Shown here piece after piece: positions 1-8,253 of a stretch of 64,000 nt of DNA; position 1 is the first letter of the stretch, and each line of letters starts with the position of its first letter. A model generated the notes under the pieces. The model saw nothing but the letters and a program-made list of their open reading frames with translations. It had not been told where the DNA came from and made no database searches. Source of the stretch: Paractinoplanes polyasparticus (lineage in GTDB: Bacteria; Actinomycetota; Actinomycetes; Mycobacteriales; Micromonosporaceae); NCBI RefSeq assembly GCF_019710575.1, contig NZ_JAHWFK010000049.1:30775-94774 (forward strand). The letters are read 5' to 3'. Made by a program: the position numbers and the translations under genes.

Positions 1-1088
1 AGCGGCAACCAGCGGGTCAGCCAGCGGGGAGCGTTACGGCTCTTGCGCGTACGCCAGAGGTAGTAGGCCGCTACGGCGGCAGCCAGCATGCCGACGCCGA
101 TCATCAGGCGGAACGTCCAGAACGCGACCGGGATCATGGGCACGTACGAGCCGGGCCCGAACTCCGCCGCGTACTGGGCCTGCAGGTCGTCGATGCCCTG
201 CACGGTGGCGCCGGGGTTGCCCTTGGCCAGGATGGAGAGCAGCCAGGGGATCTCGAGCGAGAACTCGGGCAGCGGCTTGCCGGTGGCGAACACCGAGAAC
301 GGCGCGCCGGCGGTGGTGGCGTAGAGCGCCTCGGCCGCGGCCATCTTCATCGGCTGCACCTCGGTGATGACCTTGCCCAGGTGGTCGCCGGTGAGCGCCG
401 TCAACGCTCCGCCGGTCAGTGTCAGCCAGGCGCCGAGACGGGCCAGGGTCCGGTACGCCGGGTCGGCCGCGAGCCGCCACACGCCGAGCGCCAGCAGCAG
501 CGCGCCGCCCACCATGATCGCTCCCGAGATGGTGTGCGGGAACGCGGCCAGGTTGACCTTGTTGAGCATCAGCTCGGTGAACGAGGTGAGCCGGGCCCGC
601 CCGGTGACAGGGTCCAGGGCGTACGCGACGGGGTTCTGCATGAAGGAGTTGGCGGCCAGAATGATGAACGCCGACAGCAGCGTGCCGACCGCCACGATGA
701 CGATGCAGGCGGTGTGGATCGCGCGCGGCAGCCTGTCCCAGCCGAAATACCAGAGCGCGAGGAACGTCGCCTCGAGGAAGAACGCGAGCATCCCCTCGAT
801 GGCGAGGGTCGGCCCGAAGACGTCGCCGTAGAAGCGGGCGAACGCGCTCCACCCCAGACCGAACTGGAATTCCTGGACCAGGCCGGTGACCACGCCGACG
901 GCGAACGTGACGATCAGGATCTTGCCGACGAACTTGGTCAGGTGCAGGTACTGCTCTTTCTTGGTCCGCAGCCAGGCGATCTGCAGGCCGGCGGCGCTCG
1001 CGGCCAGGCTGATCGACAGCGGGACGAAGAAGTAGTGGTAGATCGTCACGACCGCGAACTGCAGGCGTGTCCAGTCCAGCACGTCCAT
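1..1088 (-). CDS. cydA: Cytochrome bd ubiquinol oxidase subunit I, 3' part outside window
   Basis: Integral membrane subunit of the quinol:O2 oxidoreductase of the bd type, which holds the hemes and oxidises quinol without pumping protons. About 362 codons are visible and the C-terminal part, including the usual GRQPW segment, lies beyond base 1. The N-terminus reads MDVLDWTRLQFAVVTIYHYF, with His18 at the position of the conserved heme ligand, followed by GWSAFARFYGDVFGP and several hydrophobic helices typical of CydA. The ATG at 1088 has an AGGGG ribosome site. It is transcribed away from blaI, and the gap is full of BlaI-like half-sites, so BlaI control of the oxidase is a reasonable inference. 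cydB is expected outside the window. Confidence 0.93.
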   Translation of the reverse strand, partial: MDVLDWTRLQFAVVTIYHYFFVPLSISLAASAAGLQIAWLRTKKEQYLHLTKFVGKILIVTFAVGVVTGLVQEFQFGLGWSAFARFYGDVFGPTLAIEGMLAFFLEATFLALWYFGWDRLPRAIHTACIVIVAVGTLLSAFIILAANSFMQNPVAYALDPVTGRARLTSFTELMLNKVNLAAFPHTISGAIMVGGALLLALGVWRLAADPAYRTLARLGAWLTLTGGALTALTGDHLGKVITEVQPMKMAAAEALYATTAGAPFSVFATGKPLPEFSLEIPWLLSILAKGNPGATVQGIDDLQAQYAAEFGPGSYVPMIPVAFWTFRLMIGVGMLAAAVAAYYLWRTRKSRNAPRWLTRWLP

Positions 1089-1100
1089 GTGGGTGCCCCT

Positions 1101-1152
1101 CTACGACGTCTCGTAGTAGATACTACGTCACGTAGTACGACGCTACGCAGTA
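1101..1152. promoter_or_regulatory. Array of BlaI-type operator half-sites between cydA and blaI
   Basis: The intergenic region is built from alternating CTACG/CGTAG half-sites. CTACGA at 1101-1106 pairs with TCGTAG at 1111-1116. CGTAGTA at 1112-1118 pairs with TACTACG at 1121-1127, which itself pairs with CGTAGTA at 1131-1137 across TCA. Further CTACG and CAGTAG elements follow up to 1152. Dyads of TAC/GTA type are known targets of BlaI/MecI dimers. The overlap of neighbouring dyads suggests cooperative binding covering both divergent promoters. Assignment to the adjacent BlaI is inference from position and symmetry. Confidence 0.75.
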
Positions 1153-1160
1153 GAGGCGGT

Positions 1161-1523
1161 ATGCTCGGTCACATGGCTCTCGGAGATCTGGAACGCGAGG
1201 TCATGACGCAGTTGTGGGACGCCGGTGAGCCGCTCACCGTGCGGCAGGTGCACGAGCGCCTGAGCCGTCAGCGCGATCTGGCCTACACGACGGTGATGAC
1301 CGTGCTCGACCGGCTGGCCAAGAAGGGCGTGGTCACCCAGCAGAAGGCGGACCGTGCCTATCGGTACGTTCCCGCGCAGACCCGGGAAGAGATGACCGCG
1401 TCCGTGATGCTCGACGCGCTGACCTCCAGCGCCGATCAGGACGCCGCGCTCGCGTACTTCGTCGGGCAGCTCCCGCCCGACGCCTTGGCGGCGGCAATCG
1501 AAGCAGCACAAAAGAAGCGGTGA
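1161..1523 (+). CDS. blaI: BlaI/MecI/CopY family transcriptional repressor
   Basis: Small winged-helix repressor of 120 residues. The DNA-binding region (LGDLEREVMTQLWDAGEPLT, then QVHERLS and AYTTVMTVLDRLAKKG) closely follows the BlaI family, and the C-terminal third is the dimerisation part that M56 proteases cleave in related systems. ATG 1161 has GAGG four bases upstream; ATG 1173 (MALGDLERE) is an alternative. The stop overlaps the GTG of the M56 gene by 4 bp, so the two are translationally coupled. The operator array just upstream makes autoregulation likely. The signal sensed here (beta-lactam, cell-wall damage or copper) cannot be told from sequence. Confidence 0.9.
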   Translation: MLGHMALGDLEREVMTQLWDAGEPLTVRQVHERLSRQRDLAYTTVMTVLDRLAKKGVVTQQKADRAYRYVPAQTREEMTASVMLDALTSSADQDAALAYFVGQLPPDALAAAIEAAQKKR

Positions 1524-2428
1524 CGGCGCTTCTGCTGGGTGCGCTCGGCCTGACCCTTTCGCTGGTCGTGCCGAGTCTGCTGGCGAACGCGCGCTGGCCC
1601 GACCGGGCTCCGGTGGCCGCCGTGGTGCTCTGGCAGTCGATCACCCTGACCGCCGTCCTGGCCGCCCTCGGCGTCGTGCTGGCCGCCCCCGAGGAGGTCA
1701 CCCGCGCGGCCGGCTCCGGCCGCCCGGTGGCCGAGGTGGCCGTGATCGGCGCGCTTGTGGTGGCCGCCGTGATCATCGTGCGGCTCCTGCTGTCGCTGAT
1801 CGGGGTGAGCCGCCGGTCACGGGCCCGCCGCGCCCGGCATCGCCTGCTGGTCGACCTGCTCGACCGGGCCGAGCAGCACCGCGAGCTGGGCCCCGACCAC
1901 CTGCGCGTGCTCGACGGGCCGCTGCCGCTGGCGTACTGCGTGCCCGGCCGTGAGCCGCGGGTGGTGCTCAGCCACGGCGTGCTCCAGGTGCTCGACCGCG
2001 AGCAGGTCGACGCCGTGCTCGCCCACGAGCAGACCCACCTGCGGCACCGGCACGAGGTCGTCATGGAGTCGTTCACCGCGTTCTACCGCGCGGTGCCCCG
2101 GCCGTTGCGCAGCCGGCTGCCGCTCGACGCCGTCCACCTGCTGCTCGAGATGATCGCCGACGACGTCGCTCGCCGCCGGGTCGGCGCCGGTCCGCTGCGG
2201 GCCGCGCTCGAGCGGCTGTCCGACGCAATCCCCCTGTCGGAGGACGTGAAGCCCGACCCCAGGGGTGACGCACGCCGTCGCCGGCTGGCCCGGCTGTCGG
2301 CGTCGCACAATCCGTCCGTCACCCTGAACGCGCTCGTGGTGGTCTGCGCGGTGGGTCTGCTGGTGTTACCCACCGTGATTCTGGTGGTGCCCTGGCTCGA
2401 CCGGGCCCTCGAAGCGTGGCCCCTGTAG
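1520..2428 (+). CDS. M56 family (BlaR1-like) membrane metallopeptidase without sensor domain
   Basis: 302-residue membrane protein with hydrophobic segments near residues 1-20, 33-57, 72-96 and 271-295. Its zinc-protease motif HEQTH lies at residues 169-173, inside VLAHEQTHLRHRHEV, as in BlaR1/MecR1. In those proteins signal binding activates the protease, which leads to loss of BlaI. The protein ends soon after the last helix and has no extracellular penicillin-binding-type domain, so what triggers it is unknown; short M56 proteins of this kind are common beside actinobacterial BlaI genes. The GTG start overlaps the blaI stop by 4 bp, placing both in one operon. Confidence 0.85.
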   Translation: MTALLLGALGLTLSLVVPSLLANARWPDRAPVAAVVLWQSITLTAVLAALGVVLAAPEEVTRAAGSGRPVAEVAVIGALVVAAVIIVRLLLSLIGVSRRSRARRARHRLLVDLLDRAEQHRELGPDHLRVLDGPLPLAYCVPGREPRVVLSHGVLQVLDREQVDAVLAHEQTHLRHRHEVVMESFTAFYRAVPRPLRSRLPLDAVHLLLEMIADDVARRRVGAGPLRAALERLSDAIPLSEDVKPDPRGDARRRRLARLSASHNPSVTLNALVVVCAVGLLVLPTVILVVPWLDRALEAWPL

Positions 2429-2552
2429 TCACGCTGCGTAGAGCACCGGGGTGTGGCTTCAGTCTTCGCATGATCGGGAGTACGGTGTTCCCCGGTCCGC
2501 CAGCCCCCATCGTCGAACCGGCGGCCGAGGGAAGAAAGGACACCACACCCCC
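2429..2552 (+). promoter_or_regulatory. Structured leader ahead of the NlpC/P60 gene
   Basis: The 124-base gap can fold into two stems: ACCGGGG near 2443-2449 with CCCCGGT near 2493-2499, and CCGCC near 2499-2503 with GGCGG near 2519-2523. These are followed by a purine-rich GAAGAAAGGA that serves as ribosome site. Actinobacterial genes for NlpC/P60 hydrolases are often preceded by c-di-AMP (ydaO-type) riboswitches. I do not see enough of that motif to claim it, so this is recorded as a candidate structured 5' UTR. Confidence 0.35.
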
Positions 2553-3530
2553 GTGCGTCGTGCCGCAGTAGTGCGCAGCCTGATCTGCGCCCTCGCCGCG
2601 GCCGGAGTCATCTTCTCCGGCCCCGCCGTGGCGCAGGCAACCCCCTCACCGGGAACGGTCGAGGCGCAGATCGACAAGCAGTGGAACCAGCTCGAGCCGG
2701 TCATCGAGCAGTACAACGACGTGCACAGCAAGCTGATCAAGAACCGGGCTCAGCAGAAGAAGCTGGCCGCCCAGATCACGCCGCTCCAGGTGAAGGTCGA
2801 CCTGGCCATGCAGCAGGTGCGCGGGCTGGCGATCGACGCGTACAAGCAGGGCGCGCCCAACGCGGTCAACGCGCTGCTGGTCACCGGTTCCCCGACCGGG
2901 CTGACCGACAAGCTGCTCTACCTCGACCAGCTGGCCCGCAACCAGCGGGCTCAGGTCGCGGACGTGGCGGCGCTGCGCGACAAGCTGACCGCGACCAAGG
3001 CCGACCTGGACGTGGTCACCAAGTCGGTCGCCGCGCGCGACGTCGACCTGGCCAAGCGCAAGACCGCCATCGAGTCGAAGATCACCTCGTTGCAGAAGCT
3101 GCGCATCCAGGCCTACGGCACGGCCGACGTCAACGACGGGCCGTTCCGGCTCGGTCCGTGCCCCGTCGACTACACCAACGACAAGGGTGGCCGGGCCGCG
3201 CAGAAGGCCTGCGACCTCATCGGCAAGCCCTACGTCTTCGGTTCGGCCGGTCCCAACTCGTACGACTGCTCGGGTCTGACCCAGGAGGCGTGGGCGAGTG
3301 TCGGGGTGCACCTGGACCACTACACGAAGGACCAGTGGACCCAGGGCCGACCCGTTTCCAAGGACGAGCTCCAACCGGGTGACCTGGTGTTCTATTACCC
3401 GGGCAGCCTCCATCACGTGGCCCTCTACATCGGCGGCGGCATGGTGGTGCACGCGCCGCACACGGGCGACCACGTGCGGATGGCGACGATCGACCGCGGT
3501 CCGATCGCGGGTTATCGACGACCGGGCTAG
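2553..3530 (+). CDS. Secreted NlpC/P60 peptidoglycan endopeptidase with N-terminal coiled coil
   Basis: 325-residue exported cell-wall hydrolase that should cut peptide stems of peptidoglycan. A signal peptide (SLICALAAAGVIFSG, cleavage near AQA) is followed by a long charged coiled-coil-rich region at about residues 35-190 and a C-terminal NlpC/P60 domain. The predicted catalytic Cys is near residue 239 in SYDCSGLTQ, with His in LHHVALYIGGG and a third polar residue in VHAPH. This is the RipA/RipC-like architecture in which the coiled coil restrains the hydrolase. GTG 2553 was chosen because it starts the signal peptide and has AAAGGA upstream; in-frame codons back to 2451 would add 34 residues ahead of the signal. 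Confidence 0.9.
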   Translation: MRRAAVVRSLICALAAAGVIFSGPAVAQATPSPGTVEAQIDKQWNQLEPVIEQYNDVHSKLIKNRAQQKKLAAQITPLQVKVDLAMQQVRGLAIDAYKQGAPNAVNALLVTGSPTGLTDKLLYLDQLARNQRAQVADVAALRDKLTATKADLDVVTKSVAARDVDLAKRKTAIESKITSLQKLRIQAYGTADVNDGPFRLGPCPVDYTNDKGGRAAQKACDLIGKPYVFGSAGPNSYDCSGLTQEAWASVGVHLDHYTKDQWTQGRPVSKDELQPGDLVFYYPGSLHHVALYIGGGMVVHAPHTGDHVRMATIDRGPIAGYRRPG

Positions 3531-3597
3531 CGCTACGGGGCCGTCGGGCGTCTGCCCGGCGGCCCTTCACTGTGCGGCGCGGGCATAATTCGCTGTC

Positions 3598-4818
3598 ATG
3601 AGCGACTCGCCCCTGATCGACAGCCTCACCGCGGCCGTCGAGGCCCGTCCCGATGATCTGACCCTGCGCCTGCATCTGGCCGAGCTGCTGGTGGGCGCGG
3701 GCCGGGGCGCCGAGGCGATCGGGCATGCGGCCCAGGTGCTGGCGCGCGAGCCGGCCAATGTCACCGCGCAGAAGCTCATGACGTCTGCTCTCGGTAAGTC
3801 CGCCCCGGCTGAGGAGACTCGCGGCACGCCCGCCCCGGTCCAGCAGAGCGTCGACTGGGCCGCCATGGAACAGGATCTCGGCGACATCGTGCCGCCGCGT
3901 TTCTCCCATGAGCCGGAGCCCGTGCAGGGGCACGAGGACCGTACGTTCGACGTCGAGCGGTCCACGGTCACGCTGGCCGACGTGGGCGGCATGCAGGAGG
4001 TCAAGAAGCGCCTCGAGGTCTCCTTCCTCGGCCCCTTGAAGAACCCCAAGTTGCGTACGTTGTTCGGCAAGTCCCTGCGCGGCGGTCTGCTGCTGTACGG
4101 ACCACCCGGCTGCGGCAAGACGTTCCTCGCCCGCGCCGTGGCCGGTGAGATGGGCGCCGCCTTCATCTCGCTCTCGATCACCGACGTGCTCAACATGTGG
4201 ATCGGCAGCTCCGAGCGCAACCTGCACGACCTGTTCGACTCGGCCCGCGGGCACGCGCCGTGCGTGCTGTTCCTCGACGAGATCGACGCGCTCGGGCACA
4301 AGCGCAGCCAGCTCAACTCGTCGTCGATGCGCACGGTCGTCAACCAGCTGCTGACCGAGCTCGACGGCGTCGACGGCAACAACGACGGCGTCTTCGTGCT
4401 GGCCGCCACGAACGCCCCCTGGGACGTCGACTCGGCCCTGCGCCGTCCGGGGCGCCTGGACCGTACGCTGCTGGTGCTCCCGCCCGACAAGCCCGCCCGC
4501 GCGGCCATCCTGCAGTACCACCTGCGCGACCGCCCGGTGGCCGGCGTCGACCTGGGCCGGGTGGCCGACGCCACCGAGAACTACTCGGGCGCCGACCTGG
4601 CCCACGTGTGCGAGACCGCGGCCGAGTTCGCCATGCGCGACTCCATCACCAGCGGCGAGATCCGCATGATCAACCAGCAGGACATGCTGACCGCGGTCCG
4701 CGAGATCCGCCCGTCCACCGACGGCTGGTTCGCCACCGCCCGCAACGTGGCGATGTTCGCCAACGAGTCCGGGGAGTACGACGACCTGGCCGCCTACCTC
4801 AAGAAGCGCCGGCGGTGA
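3598..4818 (+). CDS. AAA+ ATPase with N-terminal TPR-like segment
   Basis: 406-residue ATPase. Residues 5-65 look like a TPR-type helical pair, and about 120-330 form one AAA+ module: Walker A GPPGCGKT 168-175, Walker B VLFLDEID 223-230, sensor Asn272 and the arginine-finger motif RRPGRLDR 282-289. The module resembles FtsH/Cdc48-type AAA domains, with a helical lid (NYSGADLAHVCETA) after it. There is no protease or second AAA domain. Its stop overlaps the GTG of a TPR membrane protein by 4 bp. The pair may form a membrane-tethered remodelling complex, but the substrate is unknown. Confidence 0.85.
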   Translation: MSDSPLIDSLTAAVEARPDDLTLRLHLAELLVGAGRGAEAIGHAAQVLAREPANVTAQKLMTSALGKSAPAEETRGTPAPVQQSVDWAAMEQDLGDIVPPRFSHEPEPVQGHEDRTFDVERSTVTLADVGGMQEVKKRLEVSFLGPLKNPKLRTLFGKSLRGGLLLYGPPGCGKTFLARAVAGEMGAAFISLSITDVLNMWIGSSERNLHDLFDSARGHAPCVLFLDEIDALGHKRSQLNSSSMRTVVNQLLTELDGVDGNNDGVFVLAATNAPWDVDSALRRPGRLDRTLLVLPPDKPARAAILQYHLRDRPVAGVDLGRVADATENYSGADLAHVCETAAEFAMRDSITSGEIRMINQQDMLTAVREIRPSTDGWFATARNVAMFANESGEYDDLAAYLKKRRR

Positions 4819-5969
4819 GCTCGCCGCCAGACGTGTACTGGCGGGCTCAGAAACTGGCCGAGGTCGGGCACTACGCCGAGGCCGAGCGGATCACCCGGGC
4901 GGGTCTCGCCGCCGCGCCGGCTGACGCATGGCTGCTCACGCTGCTCGCGTCGGTGTTGCGGCTGCGGCGCGACTACGCGGGGGCTCTGACCGTGGCCGGC
5001 GCGGCCGTCGCGGCGGACCCGACGCTGGCCGACGCGCACCTGGAACGCGCGGAGAACCTGATAGTGGTGGTCCGGACCCGAGACGCGGTTCAGGCGGCCA
5101 CCGAGGCGGTGCGCCTTTCGCCATCGTCGGCATCCGGACATTTCGTACTGGCCCGAGCCTTGGCTGCGGGGCGACAGTTCGATGCGGCCCGGGTTGCGGC
5201 TGCGCACGGGCGCTCGCTCGATCCGCAGTCGGTCGAGGGGCTGCTCACGGTGGCCGATGTGGAGCGGGACGCCGGCAATCGTGAGGTGGCCCTGGCGGCG
5301 GCGCGGGCGGCCCTGGCGATCGAGCCCGACAACGCGTACGGACGCTGGCTGACCGCGATGCTGGACGCCGAGCGGCTGAAGGTCCGGCGCTCGATGCGGG
5401 CGCTGCGCGAGGTGGCCCGCGACCATCCCGGGCGGGCCGACATCGTGTCGATGACCTGGCCGATCCGCGGCGTGCTGAGTGGCCTGCGGCGCGGCCTGGC
5501 GGCGAGCGCGGCCCTGGTCTGCGTGCTGCTGCTGATCGGCGCCTGGTGGTGGGAGCCGGCCGGCACGTTCGCGCGGCTGGTGGCGGCGGTGCTCGCGGCG
5601 GTGATGGCCGGCTTCGCGGCCCGGGTGCTGCTCCCGGCCGGCCGGCTGCCGTGGCGCTGCCTGCGTCTGTTGCCGCGCCTGATGCGCCGGGCCGGCATCG
5701 CGGGTCTCGCGCTCACCGGCACGGCCGTCTTGCTGCTTGCCCTGTACGCGGGGGTCGCCTGGTGGCCGTTGCCTGTGCTCGCGCTCGCCGCGACGCCGGT
5801 GTTGTGGCTGCTCAGCATGGTCGAGTTGCTCGGCGCGGGCCTCGACGACCCGGGCAGCCGCCAGGCGTTGCGCGACTGGGCCGACGAACTGCATGAGTGG
5901 TGGCGAACGACCAAAAAGGACCTGCGCGACACGTGGAAAGACGGAGACGCCACTCGCGGCAACGGATGA
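4815..5969 (+). CDS. TPR-repeat membrane protein coupled to the AAA+ ATPase
   Basis: 384-residue protein. The first 210 residues are tandem TPR-like helices (AEAERITRAGLAAAPADAWL and following), suited to protein binding. Then come hydrophobic stretches at about 225-245, 250-270, 290-310 and 315-335, and a charged C-terminal tail ending in KDLRDTWKDGD. GTG 4815 was chosen because it overlaps the ATPase stop in the GTGA arrangement and begins a plausible protein. No enzyme motif is visible. Inference: the TPR part recruits a partner or the neighbouring ATPase to the membrane. Confidence 0.8.
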   Translation: MSSPPDVYWRAQKLAEVGHYAEAERITRAGLAAAPADAWLLTLLASVLRLRRDYAGALTVAGAAVAADPTLADAHLERAENLIVVVRTRDAVQAATEAVRLSPSSASGHFVLARALAAGRQFDAARVAAAHGRSLDPQSVEGLLTVADVERDAGNREVALAAARAALAIEPDNAYGRWLTAMLDAERLKVRRSMRALREVARDHPGRADIVSMTWPIRGVLSGLRRGLAASAALVCVLLLIGAWWWEPAGTFARLVAAVLAAVMAGFAARVLLPAGRLPWRCLRLLPRLMRRAGIAGLALTGTAVLLLALYAGVAWWPLPVLALAATPVLWLLSMVELLGAGLDDPGSRQALRDWADELHEWWRTTKKDLRDTWKDGDATRGNG

Positions 5970-6014
5970 CGGCGCCCCCGGTGGGCCCTCCGGCGCCGCC
6001 TCCGCGAGACGGAC

Positions 6015-6048
6015 CGTCTCGTCTCGCGCGCGGTGGCGAGACGAGACG
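6015..6048. terminator. Bidirectional hairpin terminator between convergent genes
   Basis: A perfect 13-bp stem (6015-6027 with 6036-6048, arm CGTCTCGTCTCGC, 8-base loop) lies between the convergent TPR gene and the ycnI-like gene. GAGAC/GTCTC words recur around it. No long T-run follows on either side, as is usual in high-GC actinobacteria. Confidence 0.75.
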
Positions 6049-6062
6049 CCTCGTCTTGTCGA

Positions 6063-6818
6063 TTACTTGCCGGTGGTGGGCTTCTCCGGCGTGGTCGCGG
6101 GCTCAGGGCGGCGGCCCGATCGGGCGTACGCCAGCATGGCGACGATCAGGGCCAGCACGCCGGCGACCAGCCCGGCGATGCCGAACGCGCTCGAGCCGTC
6201 CGAGCCCTTGACGTCCGCGGTCTCGGCGTCGGCCACGGCGGTCGCAGTGGGCGCGGCGGCGGCCGTGTCGCTGCCCTCGGCGGCCGCGGCGCCGATCTTC
6301 AGCACCGGCGCGGGGGACTCGGGCTCGGTGCCGTCGGTGGTCGGCTCGTCGATCCAGCGGACGATCGTGCCGTCGGAGTAGGTCTGCAGCGCCTTGAAGA
6401 TCATCTCGCCCGACTCGGGCAGCGGGCCCAGCGAGACGTCGAACTCCTGGAACTGGCCCGGCTTGACCTCGGAGCCGGCCTTGGCGGTCCAGGTGATCTT
6501 CGAGACCGCCTCGGTGATCTGCGCGCCGTGCGCCTCGAGCGGTTTGGCCAGCTTCGAGACGGTGGTGGCCACGTCCCACCCGGTGATCGGCTTGACCGAC
6601 ACCGAGGCGACCGGCTTGTCGGCCGGCAGGCTGACCTCGACCTTGGTGGTCGAGTCGGTGTCGGACTCGTTGGGCACCCGGAAGGTGACCTTGGCGTATC
6701 CGCCCGCGGCCGCGGTGTCGGGGTTCACCGTGACGTGGGCGGCGGCCGGCGCGGCCAGGGCCAGGGTGAGGCCGGCGACGGCCGCGCCCACCAGTGCCGA
6801 GCGCTTGATGAGGGACAT
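6063..6818 (-). CDS. YcnI-family (DUF1775) copper-associated membrane-anchored protein
   Basis: 251-residue exported protein with a signal peptide ending APAAA, a YcnI domain (about 28-170), an Ala/Thr-rich linker and a C-terminal membrane helix (GIAGLVAGVLALIVAMLAYA) followed by basic residues. Processing after AAA would leave His28 as the mature N-terminus (HVTVNP). In Bacillus YcnI this histidine binds copper together with a Trp, and a Trp is present here in KITWTAKAG. These genes usually sit with copC/copD-like genes; here it lies 79 bp downstream of a two-component system on the same strand. ATG 6818 was chosen for the signal peptide and an upstream GGAAGG. Confidence 0.88.
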   Translation of the reverse strand: MSLIKRSALVGAAVAGLTLALAAPAAAHVTVNPDTAAAGGYAKVTFRVPNESDTDSTTKVEVSLPADKPVASVSVKPITGWDVATTVSKLAKPLEAHGAQITEAVSKITWTAKAGSEVKPGQFQEFDVSLGPLPESGEMIFKALQTYSDGTIVRWIDEPTTDGTEPESPAPVLKIGAAAAEGSDTAAAAPTATAVADAETADVKGSDGSSAFGIAGLVAGVLALIVAMLAYARSGRRPEPATTPEKPTTGK

Positions 6819-6897
6819 CCTTGTCGAACCTTCCGCAGGGGGATTCAGGGCATTCGGAGTTGGTCGCTCCCCGCCGCGGATTAGTTCCCGGCGATTT

Positions 6898-8253
6898 TCA
6901 CCGAAGTGCGGGCAGCCGTACGTCGACCCGCAGCCCCGGGCCGGCGTCGGCCAGCCCGACCGTGCCGCCGTGCCGTCGTACCAGCTCACGGACGATCGCC
7001 AGCCCCAGCCCGGAGCCGCCCGCGTCCCGGGCCCGTGCGTCGTCGAGGCGGGTGAAACGGTCGAAGACACGCTCGCGGTCGGCCGCCGGGATGCCCGGCC
7101 CGTCGTCGGTCACCGAGATCAGCCGGTACGTCCCGTGTGCCGTCACGGTCACCCGGACCTGCGACTTGGCATGCCGCACGGCGTTGTCGAGCAGGTTGGC
7201 GACCACGCGGCCCAGCGCGTCCGGCTCGCCGGTGACCTCCATGGGCGCCGACGGCCGCACGTACGTCACCGACGGGTAGCGGTCGGCCACGTCGCCGACC
7301 AGCGAGCCCAGGTCGACCGAGCGGAACGGCGCCGAGATGGCCCGGCCGCCGCCGTCGTCCGCGCGGGCCAGCAGCAGCAGGTCGTCGACGAGCCGGCTGA
7401 GCCGGTCGACGTCGGTCAGCAGGTCGTGCGACAAAGCCTGCCAGTCGGTGTCCGGCAGTCGCTGCGAGACCTCGAGTTCCGTACGCATGTTGGTCAGCGG
7501 ACTGCGAAGCTCGTGCGCAGCGTCGGCGACGAACGCGCGCTGCCGCACCCGGGCCGACTCGAGCCGGTGCAGCATGCCGTTCAGGGTGACCGCCAGCCGG
7601 TGGATCTCGTCGCGGGACTCGGGCACGGGCAGCCGTCCCTCCCGCGTACCCCCGGTGATCTCTTCGGCCCCCGCCCGCAGCGCGTCGACCGGATGCAGCA
7701 CGGCGCCCAGCACCCGCCACAGCACGACCGCCAGCAGCGCGATCAGCAGCGGGAACGTCACCACCAGGGCCAGCCGCAGGATGTGCACGCCCTGGCTCAG
7801 GTCGTTGGTCGACCGTGCGACCAGCACCCGCACCGGGTCGGTGGGCGGCCCCGCGGTCACCATCACCACCCGCGCGCCGCCGCCGACCAGCCCGATCCGG
7901 CTGCCCGGGATGTCGCGCACCTGGCCGTCGGCGAGGTCGCGCAGCTCGTCCGGGTAGAGCATCGGCGTCAGCCGGTCGGCGCCCGGCGAGAGGGCCAGCA
8001 CCCGCCCCTGGGCGTCGATGACCTGCACCTGCAGGGCCGGGTTGACCTCGATGCGCTCGCTCAGCGACTTCTGGTCGACCAGCTTGGCCACGCCGCGCGC
8101 GGTCTCCAGCGCCTCGGTGTTGACCGCGCGCAGCAGCGCGAAGTTGAGCACCCCGACCAGTACGACCCCGCCCAGGGCGAGCCCCGCGGTCAGCCCGAGC
8201 ACCGAGACCAGGACGAGCCGGGCCCGCAGGCTGATCTCGCTCGGGCGCTTCAC
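6898..8253 (-). CDS. Sensor histidine kinase (HAMP, HisKA, HATPase)
   Basis: 451-residue membrane kinase: an N-terminal helix (LVLVSVLGLTAGLALGGVVL), an extracytoplasmic region of about 130 residues, a second helix (LALVVTFPLLIALLAVVLW), HAMP, H-box FVADAAHELRSPLTNM with the phospho-accepting His, N-box VVANLLDNAVRHA, and G-boxes VTDDGPGIP and GGSGLGLAIV. All kinase motifs are intact. GTG 8253 overlaps the response-regulator stop by 4 bp, fixing the start. With the regulator it forms an OmpR-type system. The downstream ycnI-like gene may share the transcript, which would fit metal or envelope sensing, but the ligand is unknown. Confidence 0.92.
   Translation of the reverse strand: MKRPSEISLRARLVLVSVLGLTAGLALGGVVLVGVLNFALLRAVNTEALETARGVAKLVDQKSLSERIEVNPALQVQVIDAQGRVLALSPGADRLTPMLYPDELRDLADGQVRDIPGSRIGLVGGGARVVMVTAGPPTDPVRVLVARSTNDLSQGVHILRLALVVTFPLLIALLAVVLWRVLGAVLHPVDALRAGAEEITGGTREGRLPVPESRDEIHRLAVTLNGMLHRLESARVRQRAFVADAAHELRSPLTNMRTELEVSQRLPDTDWQALSHDLLTDVDRLSRLVDDLLLLARADDGGGRAISAPFRSVDLGSLVGDVADRYPSVTYVRPSAPMEVTGEPDALGRVVANLLDNAVRHAKSQVRVTVTAHGTYRLISVTDDGPGIPAADRERVFDRFTRLDDARARDAGGSGLGLAIVRELVRRHGGTVGLADAGPGLRVDVRLPALR

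Noticed and set aside
2495..2530. tRNA T-arm-like GGTTCGA on the minus strand
   Set aside because: The flanks do not pair as a T-stem and no acceptor, D or anticodon arm can be drawn.
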